64,000 nucleotides of DNA, taken from Owenweeksia sp. GTDB lineage: Bacteria; Bacteroidota; Bacteroidia; Flavobacteriales; Schleiferiaceae. Position 1 is the stretch's first letter; each line of letters starts with the position of its first letter. The position numbers and the translations under genes are program-made. The notes under the pieces were generated by a model. That model saw only the letters and a list, made by a program, of their open reading frames with translations. It had not been told where the DNA came from and did not search any database. Below are positions 58,003-64,000 of the stretch, in pieces. The DNA is taken from contig JANQHO010000054.1 in assembly GCA_028277105.1 (NCBI GenBank), positions 1 to 64,000 of the forward strand, given 5' to 3'.

Positions 58003-59376
58003 GTGAGACCCATCAAGAATATCTACAACAATATCCTGGAAACTATCGGCCATACACCATTGATCAAACTCAATAAAATTGCTGAGCATATACCTGCCAC
58101 CGTTTTGGCCAAGGTTGAATATTTCAATCCAGGCCATTCGGTTAAAGACCGCATGGCTCTTAAAATGGTAGAAGATGCCGAAAAAGAAGGTAAATTGAAA
58201 CCAGGAGGAACCATTATTGAATGTACTTCCGGCAACACCGGTATGGGTCTGGCCCTAGCCGCTATTGTTAAAGGCTACAAATTGATCTGTACCCTGAGCG
58301 ACAAACAGAGCAAGGAAAAAATGGATATTCTGCGCGCGATGGGAGCCGAAATATATGTTTGTCCTACTAATGTAACCCCTGATCATCCGGATTCTTATTA
58401 TTCCGTAGCAGAACGTTTAAACAAAGAGATCCCCAACTCTTTTTACCCTTACCAATACGATAACTTGAGTAACCGCAAAGCCCATTATGAAAGTACCGGC
58501 CCAGAGATATGGGAGCAAACCGAGGGCAAGATCACCCATTTTGTGGTTGGGGTAGGAACCGGAGGAACTATATCAGGAGTCGGAAAATATTTGAAAGAAC
58601 AAAATCCCAACATCAAAATATGGGGAGGTGACACTTACGGTTCGGTATTTAAGAAATACCACGAAACCAGAGAATTTGACGAAAAAGAGATCTATCCCTA
58701 CATTACCGAAGGAATAGGTGAGGATATTCTGCCTAAGAATGTGGATTTTGATGTTATTGATCATTTTGAAAAGATAACTGATAAAGAGGGAGCATTGGTA
58801 ACCCGGGAATTGGCCAAAAAAGAAGGTTTATTTCTCGGTTATTCTGCCGGTTCAGCTTTTCAGGTAGTACGCCAGATGAAAGACCATCTTACTGAGGATG
58901 ACGTAGTAGTGGTACTTTTCCATGATCACGGCAGCCGCTATGTCGGTAAAGTCTACAATGACGACTGGATGCGCGATCGCGGTTTTCTCACTACTGCTAA
59001 TTCTACAGCCGGTGATCTGGTAAAGGCCCATCAAAATCTAAAACTGATCACAGCCAAACCCACTGAATTGGTGTCTGCCGCCATCCAGAAAATGCAGCAG
59101 TATAATATTTCTCAATTACCGGTAATGGATGGTAGTGATCTGGTAGGTTCACTGGACGACAGTCATCTCTTCCAAAAAATAATGAACGACCCTTCTCTGG
59201 CAGAAAAGACTGTTGAGCAGGTAATGGACAATCCTTTTCCAGTTGTTGATAGTCACACTGACCTTCAGACTATAGCCGGGCATATCAATAAGGAGAATAA
59301 GGCCGTATTGGTAAAATTTTCCGAAGGCGGTTATCACATTATTACTAAACAGGATATTATCGGAGCTTTGAGCTAA
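58003..59376 (+). CDS. PLP-dependent cystathionine beta-synthase / cysteine synthase with CBS domains
   Basis: A 457-residue fold-type II PLP enzyme with Lys48 in NPGHSVKDRMAL as Schiff-base lysine, TSGNTGMGLALAA as phosphate/substrate loop and GVGTGGTISGVGKYL near 187-205. Residues about 335-457 form a pair of CBS domains (MQQYNISQLPVMDGSDLVGS). This arrangement is that of cystathionine beta-synthase, though many bacterial members also make cysteine from O-acetylserine. It starts with GTG. The BtuF-like gene shares one base with its stop. Confidence 0.88.
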   Translation: MRPIKNIYNNILETIGHTPLIKLNKIAEHIPATVLAKVEYFNPGHSVKDRMALKMVEDAEKEGKLKPGGTIIECTSGNTGMGLALAAIVKGYKLICTLSDKQSKEKMDILRAMGAEIYVCPTNVTPDHPDSYYSVAERLNKEIPNSFYPYQYDNLSNRKAHYESTGPEIWEQTEGKITHFVVGVGTGGTISGVGKYLKEQNPNIKIWGGDTYGSVFKKYHETREFDEKEIYPYITEGIGEDILPKNVDFDVIDHFEKITDKEGALVTRELAKKEGLFLGYSAGSAFQVVRQMKDHLTEDDVVVVLFHDHGSRYVGKVYNDDWMRDRGFLTTANSTAGDLVKAHQNLKLITAKPTELVSAAIQKMQQYNISQLPVMDGSDLVGSLDDSHLFQKIMNDPSLAEKTVEQVMDNPFPVVDSHTDLQTIAGHINKENKAVLVKFSEGGYHIITKQDIIGALS

Positions 59377-60173
59377 TGGCGGTATATACCGATCAGACCG
59401 AACGAAACTTAGAACTGGCTCATAGGCCGAAACGGATTATTTCCACCGTTCCTTCTCAAACGGAATTGCTTTACGATCTAGGACTGGAAAAAGAAGTGAT
59501 AGGGATTACCGCCTTTTGTGTTCACCCCAAAAGCTGGCTTCAAGAAAAAGTAGTGATAGGCGGCACTAAAGACCTCAAAACAAAATTGATAAGGGATCTA
59601 AAACCCGATCTTATAATTGGTAATAAGGAGGAAAACGTTAAAGAACAGGTAGAAGAGTTAGCAGTTGATATACCTTTTTGGCTAAGTGATGTAGAAACTT
59701 TTGAGGATGCTTTGGCTATGATCAGTCAGGTAGGAGAATTAACAGGTAAAGCAGTCAATGCTGAAAAGCTAAGCCAACAAATCCTGCAAAAGAAGGAAGA
59801 ACTGAAGCCCCTGCCTGAGATTCCCACGGCTTACTTCATCTGGAAAGAACCCTATATGCTGGCAGGCCATAGTACTTTTATAGGTGATATGATGCAACTC
59901 AGTGGCCTGAAAAACATCGCTCCGCAAAACGAGGAACGCTACCCGCAAATAGCTTTTGAGCACTTACAGAGTCTGCAACCCAGCTTAATCCTGCTGAGCT
60001 CTGAGCCTTTTGCCTTCAGTACTGCTGATGCGCATCAATTGGCAAAAATTTGTCCTGAGGCTACGATCAAAATAATTGACGGGGAACGATTCAGCTGGTA
60101 TGGCAGCCGTATGTTAGGCACTATAGACTATCTCAAAAGATTTACAAATGAATTAAGCCTTATTTTTCAATAA
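59376..60173 (+). CDS. BtuF-like periplasmic-binding-fold protein
   Basis: A 265-residue helical-backbone metal receptor fold: [40 protein letters not shown] and the long linking helix [20 protein letters not shown]. The family binds cobalamin or siderophore-iron. There is no signal peptide at this start, so either it is cytoplasmic or the protein differs from standard BtuF. No btuC or btuD gene is adjacent. ATG 59376 overlaps the upstream stop by one base; it ends inside the 3' end of pyrD on the other strand. Confidence 0.8.
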   Translation: MAVYTDQTERNLELAHRPKRIISTVPSQTELLYDLGLEKEVIGITAFCVHPKSWLQEKVVIGGTKDLKTKLIRDLKPDLIIGNKEENVKEQVEELAVDIPFWLSDVETFEDALAMISQVGELTGKAVNAEKLSQQILQKKEELKPLPEIPTAYFIWKEPYMLAGHSTFIGDMMQLSGLKNIAPQNEERYPQIAFEHLQSLQPSLILLSSEPFAFSTADAHQLAKICPEATIKIIDGERFSWYGSRMLGTIDYLKRFTNELSLIFQ

Positions 60174-61193
60174 GCCTTTACATATTTTCTTTACTATGCC
60201 CGGACCTTCGTAAACAAAGCCAGTATAAACCTGCACTAAAACGGCTCCGGCTTCCAGTTTCTCCCTCGCATCGCTGGCATTGAATATTCCTCCCACCGCT
60301 ATTATTGGAATCTTTCCTTTTGATCTTTGATTCAGATACCGGATCACCTCAGTGGATCGCTCTTTAACCGGTAAACCGCTGACTCCTCCAGCTCCTATGT
60401 TCTTAACTGTAGCTTCTGGTGTTTTCAAATTCCCTCTGGAAATAGTAGTATTTGTTGCTATAATACCGTCAATTTTACTTTCCTGTACGATCTCAACAAT
60501 ATCATCTAACTGCCCATCAGTAAGATCTGGCGCGATTTTCAATAAGACCGGTTTAGGCTTTACTTTCTTAAAATTCTCTGCTTGCAAACTCATCAATATC
60601 TGCTTGAGAGGTTCCTTTTCCTGTAGATCCCTTAAATTGGGCGTATTAGGGGAAGAAACATTGACCACAAAATAATCTACGTGATCAAAGAGTTTGTCAA
60701 AGCAGATAAGGTAGTCGTTTAAAGCTTCTTCATTAGGGGTAACTTTATTCTTACCAATGTTACCCCCCATGATCAGTTTGTGATTTGATCGCTTCTTTAA
60801 ACGCTTTACCAGGGCTTCTACTCCACCGTTGTTAAAACCCATCCGGTTGATCAGACCCTGATCGGCCTTTAGGCGAAACAAACGGGGTTTTTCATTTCCT
60901 GCTTGTGGCTTGGGGGTAACGGTTCCTACTTCAATAAAACCAAAACCGTAATGGCCCAATTCTTCAAAAAGCTTCCCATCTTTATCAAAACCTGCGGCTA
61001 AGCCCACGGGATTTTCAAATTCCAACCCTAAGGCTTTTACTTTTAAGTGCTCATCCCTGACCTTGTACATTCCTTTTGTCAATGCTACTACTCCAGGGAT
61101 TTTTTGGCTGATTTTGATGAAACGGAAAGTAAAATGGTGCACCGCTTCAGGATCGAACAAAAACAACAAGGGGCGCAGAAGAAGTTTGTACAT
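60153..61193 (-). CDS. pyrD: Dihydroorotate dehydrogenase (quinone), class 2
   Basis: FMN enzyme of de novo pyrimidine synthesis that passes electrons to quinone at the inner membrane. It has 346 residues, with the amphipathic N-terminal helix ([20 protein letters not shown]) of class 2, [13 protein letters not shown], the catalytic Ser in [14 protein letters not shown] and ISTNTTISR-type region ([13 protein letters not shown]). I use ATG 61193. Its last 21 nt overlap those of the convergent BtuF-like gene. Confidence 0.94.
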   Translation of the reverse strand: MYKLLLRPLLFLFDPEAVHHFTFRFIKISQKIPGVVALTKGMYKVRDEHLKVKALGLEFENPVGLAAGFDKDGKLFEELGHYGFGFIEVGTVTPKPQAGNEKPRLFRLKADQGLINRMGFNNGGVEALVKRLKKRSNHKLIMGGNIGKNKVTPNEEALNDYLICFDKLFDHVDYFVVNVSSPNTPNLRDLQEKEPLKQILMSLQAENFKKVKPKPVLLKIAPDLTDGQLDDIVEIVQESKIDGIIATNTTISRGNLKTPEATVKNIGAGGVSGLPVKERSTEVIRYLNQRSKGKIPIIAVGGIFNASDAREKLEAGAVLVQVYTGFVYEGPGIVKKICKGLLKNKA

Positions 61194-61232
61194 GGAAGGA
61201 TTTTGCCGCAAAAATAAGCAAGGGAATACTAT

Positions 61233-61240
61233 TATCTTTG
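61233..61240 (+). promoter_or_regulatory. -7 promoter box of smpB
   Basis: TATCTTTG lies 6 nt before the smpB ATG, so the transcript may be nearly leaderless. No proper -33 box seen. Confidence 0.4.
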
Positions 61241-61246
61241 CCCACT

Positions 61247-61702
61247 ATGTCTAAGGACTTCATAAATATTAAAAACCGCAAGGCCAAATTTGAGTACCAC
61301 ATCCTCGACAAATTTGAGGCAGGGATTCAATTGTTGGGCACAGAGATAAAATCCATCCGTGAGGGAAAGGCCAGTTTGGTGGAAAGCTATTGTTATTTTA
61401 AAGGGCAAGAGCTCTTTATCAAGAATATGAACATAGCGGAATACAGTCACGGTAACATCAATAATCATGAGCCTTTGCGGGAACGCAAATTACTGCTGCA
61501 CAAAAGGGAACTTTCCAAGCTGAAGGACAATCTGGAAAAAGGAGGAAACAATACCATTATTCCATTACGGCTCTACATCAATGACAAGGGTATAGCCAAA
61601 ATGGAGATAGCCCTGGCTACCGGTAAAAAGCTATACGACAAACGGGAGAGTATCAAGGAAAAAGACATTAAACGTGAGATGGATCGCAGGATGAAATATT
61701 AA
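61247..61702 (+). CDS. smpB: SsrA-binding protein SmpB
   Basis: Partner of tmRNA in rescue of stalled ribosomes. 151 residues: NRKAKFEYHILDKFEAGIQL, GTEIKSIREGKASL and a basic C-terminal tail (KEKDIKREMDRRMKY) that enters the ribosome. ATG 61247 is the start of MSKDFINIKNRKAKF; the TTG three codons earlier is not needed. No tmRNA gene in the window. Confidence 0.95.
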   Translation: MSKDFINIKNRKAKFEYHILDKFEAGIQLLGTEIKSIREGKASLVESYCYFKGQELFIKNMNIAEYSHGNINNHEPLRERKLLLHKRELSKLKDNLEKGGNNTIIPLRLYINDKGIAKMEIALATGKKLYDKRESIKEKDIKREMDRRMKY

Positions 61703-61715
61703 TTTCCCAACAGTT

Positions 61716-62087
61716 CTATTCTCCTCTCTCAAAATAATAAGTCTCATTATCGCCCTCACTGTAACAGGTTAATTTTTTGTGGTCCAACTGTTTAATCTGA
61801 AGCTTCACAGTATCCTCATCTTCCTGATACATGTAGATCGTACCATTTTTATAGTTCCACTGAGCACTTTCTCTTTCATCATCTATCACCATTTCCACCT
61901 TGCCGCTTTCCAAAAAGATTAAATAACCTTCAGTCTCATCGCTTTCAAGCTCCTCAAAATCCCCTAAATATTCTACAGTTACAGGATGCCATTTTTTGTT
62001 AGTGAGTAAAGAAACCTGGTCGCTCTCTTGAGCGGAAGCTGCTGATACTGTTACAATGAGCAGCAATGAAATGACTATCTTCTTCAT
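61716..62087 (-). CDS. Small secreted lipocalin-like protein
   Basis: A 123-residue exported protein: signal peptide MKKIVISLLLIVTVSAASAQ, then acidic beta-rich sequence (KWHPVTVEYLGDFEE, YLIFLESGKVEMVID, NGTIYMYQEDEDTVKL). It resembles lipocalin-like Bacteroidota proteins of unknown role. The folD stop lies 57 nt upstream of it, same strand. Confidence 0.65.
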   Translation of the reverse strand: MKKIVISLLLIVTVSAASAQESDQVSLLTNKKWHPVTVEYLGDFEELESDETEGYLIFLESGKVEMVIDDERESAQWNYKNGTIYMYQEDEDTVKLQIKQLDHKKLTCYSEGDNETYYFERGE

Positions 62088-62143
62088 ATCCTTTTCTTTT
62101 ATTATTTGACCAGGAAGATGAAGTTGAGTTGTATCTGTTGGAA

Positions 62144-63016
62144 TTATTTCCTCCTGGCTGCCATTAAAGTATTCTTAAGCAAGCTCACCCTGGTCATGGG
62201 TCCCACACCGCCTGGAACAGGTGTAATATAAGAAGCTTTTTCGGCTACTTTTTCAAAATCTACATCACCTACCAAACGATGGCCTGATTTTTTGCTTTTG
62301 TCCACCACCCTGGTAGTACCCACATCAATAATTACTACGCCATCTTTTACCATATCAGCAGTCACAAAATTGGGTTTACCCAAAGCGGCAATAATAATGT
62401 CGGCTTCATTGAGTAGCTCCTTAAGGTTGGTGGTACGGCTGTGGGTTAAGGTTACAGTAGCATTGCCCGGATAGGCATTACGACCCATCAAAATGCTGGC
62501 GGGCAGGCCTACAATATGCGAACGACCGATGACCACACAGTGCTTGCCCCCGGTCTCTATATTGTAGCGATCCAGCAGATCGATGATGCCCATGGGAGTG
62601 GCCGGTAAAAAAGTCGGCAGGTTTAAAGCCATGCGACCCAGGTTTTGCGGATGAAAACCGTCTACATCTTTTTCAGGGTCAATGGCCATGATCACCTTTT
62701 GCTCGTCTATATGCTTGGGCAAGGGGAGCTGAACGATATAGCCGTCAACGGCATCGTCTTCGTTCAGTTTGTGTACCTCTTCCAACAGTTCTTTTTCTGA
62801 GATGGTCTCGGACAGCTTGACTAGAGTAGAATCGAAGCCCACTTCCTTGCAATCTTTTAGCTTGGCATTGACATAGGTTACCGAAGCCCCGTTATTCCCA
62901 ACCAACACTACAGCCAGATGGGGTTTTTTGCCGGTTTTTTCACTTACCTTTTGTACTTCTTTGGCAATTTCGTCTTTAATCTCTTGTGAGGTCTTTTTTC
63001 CGTCTAGTAGTATCAT
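62144..63016 (-). CDS. folD: Methylenetetrahydrofolate dehydrogenase / methenyl-THF cyclohydrolase
   Basis: Bifunctional one-carbon enzyme of 290 residues. [20 protein letters not shown] carries the catalytic Tyr-Lys pair, [34 protein letters not shown] and the cofactor loop [16 protein letters not shown] follow. C-terminal [16 protein letters not shown] is standard. It follows ffh with a 194-nt gap that contains a palindromic repeat. Confidence 0.95.
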   Translation of the reverse strand: MILLDGKKTSQEIKDEIAKEVQKVSEKTGKKPHLAVVLVGNNGASVTYVNAKLKDCKEVGFDSTLVKLSETISEKELLEEVHKLNEDDAVDGYIVQLPLPKHIDEQKVIMAIDPEKDVDGFHPQNLGRMALNLPTFLPATPMGIIDLLDRYNIETGGKHCVVIGRSHIVGLPASILMGRNAYPGNATVTLTHSRTTNLKELLNEADIIIAALGKPNFVTADMVKDGVVIIDVGTTRVVDKSKKSGHRLVGDVDFEKVAEKASYITPVPGGVGPMTRVSLLKNTLMAARRK

Positions 63017-63160
63017 AAGTGTGTTTTATGTGGTAAAAAGTATAGTACTAAACTTTATGTATGGTTTTCTATAAGTAGGAGATCGCAGATTTCCACTCTG
63101 TTCCATCCGCGATGAATCTTAAACCTTTAGGCTTTCAGCTTATCGGTTTCAATTAATCAT

Positions 63161-63200
63161 CCTTCGATAAACCCCGCTACAGCGGGACACTCAGGTTTAC
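63161..63200 (-). repeat. Palindromic element, partial copy C
   Basis: On the minus strand CCTGAGT, a hairpin CCCGCT-GT-AGCGGG and TATCGAAGG follow the same order and spacing as in copies A and B, again with a different hairpin. It lies in the gap between ffh and folD, where it may also act as a terminator for ffh. Confidence 0.6.
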
Positions 63201-63210
63201 AACCTTAAAA

Positions 63211-64000
63211 CTACATTGGTCTTCCTCCGCCCATTCCTTTCATCATCTGGGCCATTTGCTTGCCGCCTCCGCCCTGCATCATCTTCATCATTTTGCTCAT
63301 ATCGTTAAACTGCTTGAGCAACTGGTTCACTTGTTGGATACTGGTACCACTGCCATCGGCTATGCGCTTTCTCCGGCTGCCATTGATCACTTTGGGGTTT
63401 TCTCTTTCTTCGGGTGTCATGCTTTGGATAATCGCTTCTATTCCTTTAAAGGCATCATCATCAATATCAATATTCTTCATCATCTTGCCCATACCAGGGA
63501 TCATCCCCATGAGGTCTTTCATATTCCCCATTTTTTTGATCTGCTTGATCTGTCCGATGAAGTCGTTGAAATCAAACTTGTTAGTCGCAATTTTCTTCTG
63601 TACCCTGCGGGCTTCTTCCTCATCGTATTGCTCCTGGGCACGTTCTACCAGCGAAACCACATCCCCCATACCGAGAATACGGTCAGCCATACGATCAGGA
63701 TAGAATACATCCAGGGCATCCATTTTTTCCCCGGTACCGATGAACTTAATCGGTTTTTTAACAATAGAGCGGATCGTTAAAGCCGCTCCACCACGGGTAT
63801 CACCGTCCAGCTTGGTAAGGATCACCCCTTCGTAATCCAATATATCGTTAAAGGCTTTAGCCGTATTTACTGCATCCTGGCCGGTCATGGAATCCACCAC
63901 AAAAAGGGTTTCATCTGGTTTAATGGCTCCATGGATGTTGCGGATCTCGTTCATCATATCCTGGTCTATCGCCAAACGACCGGCTGTATCCACTATCACT
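63211..64000 (-). CDS. ffh: Signal recognition particle protein Ffh, N-terminus outside window
   Basis: C-terminal 262 residues of the SRP GTPase. VDTAGRL (G3 region), [13 protein letters not shown] (G4), and [28 protein letters not shown] (here given in parts: [14 protein letters not shown] and ADRILGMGD) are followed by the methionine-rich M domain that binds signal peptides and SRP RNA, ending [19 protein letters not shown]. The frame runs to the window edge, so the start is missing. The SRP RNA gene is at the far end of this window. Confidence 0.96.
   Translation of the reverse strand, partial: VIVDTAGRLAIDQDMMNEIRNIHGAIKPDETLFVVDSMTGQDAVNTAKAFNDILDYEGVILTKLDGDTRGGAALTIRSIVKKPIKFIGTGEKMDALDVFYPDRMADRILGMGDVVSLVERAQEQYDEEEARRVQKKIATNKFDFNDFIGQIKQIKKMGNMKDLMGMIPGMGKMMKNIDIDDDAFKGIEAIIQSMTPEERENPKVINGSRRKRIADGSGTSIQQVNQLLKQFNDMSKMMKMMQGGGGKQMAQMMKGMGGGRPM

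Noticed and set aside
61238-61246. Upstream TTG start for smpB
   Set aside because: It would add only three residues within the promoter box; ATG 61247 gives the standard SmpB N-terminus.
264-64000. Many additional open frames on the opposite strand of, or out of frame within, clear genes
   Set aside because: They overlap genes with strong family motifs, show no motifs of their own, and several have compositions that only mirror the real gene (for example 25928-26422 opposite lepB and 28356-28964 opposite the carboxylase gene).

Overview
The window is chromosomal DNA of a Bacteroidota bacterium. Three things point there. Gene content: a DUF3276 PUR-alpha-like protein, a DUF4199 membrane protein, the nusB-DUF1573-yajC-ybbR-like-coaE block, LruC- and NamZ-type proteins, and several lipoproteins. 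Promoters: many start regions carry the Bacteroidota -7 box TAnnTTTG, often with a TTG/TTTG box about 20 nt upstream, and clear Shine-Dalgarno sequences are rare. RNA: the small SRP RNA has the sequence style of this phylum. The lineage below phylum cannot be fixed from the sequence alone.

Layout. 0-4 kb: end of a heptose-sugar nucleotide gene pair (hddA, gmhA), then a reverse-strand block of two GT2 glycosyltransferases and a DUF4199 protein. 4.07-4.17 kb: SRP RNA. 4.2-10.4 kb: TPR histidine kinase, transaldolase-family enzyme, TsaC/YrdC, a polytopic GT-C-like protein and a tocopherol-cyclase-like protein. 10.5-18.7 kb (reverse): LruC lipoprotein, NnrD/NnrE, CoaE, YbbR-like protein, YajC, DUF1573, NusB and a leucine-dehydrogenase-type enzyme. 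18.8-30 kb (mostly forward): ABC exporter, DUF3276, then a compact run parA-parB-DUF5683-dapB-lepB-WbqC-SH3-acyl-CoA carboxylase with 4-nt overlaps or tiny gaps. 41.7-64 kb: regulators, small enzymes, lipoproteins, pirin, GOLPH3-like protein, TonB receptor, NamZ, FtsX-type permease, cystathionine-synthase-type enzyme, BtuF-like protein, pyrD, smpB, folD and the 3' end of ffh.

The most unusual part is 29.9-41.6 kb. Directly behind the carboxylase gene the sequence becomes more AT-rich and turns into a series of small, mostly unrelated genes, nearly all on the + strand. Each gene or gene pair is separated from the next by a related non-coding element of about 100-150 nt. Most elements contain a G/C-rich hairpin and end in a box resembling TTTATACAGACGTTAGACC, usually 10-40 nt before the next start codon. 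I recognise 13 boundary elements, some reduced to the terminal box. This is the architecture of a gene-cassette array (integron-like: one gene plus one folded recombination site), but no integrase is visible and the sites do not obey the strict attC consensus. The left edge carries a second, 86% identical copy of the last 74 nt of the carboxylase gene with an ORF between the two copies. The right edge is a solitary terminal box just before an AraC-type regulator.

Other patterns worth attention: a family of 109-nt palindromic elements with conserved arms but different hairpins; 21-bp-spaced direct repeats in front of both the AraC gene and its SDR neighbour; a perfect 16-bp palindrome inside the pirin promoter; and an SDR gene whose nucleotide-binding loop lies upstream of any canonical start codon. 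Functions are assigned from recognised motifs read by eye; no database search was possible.
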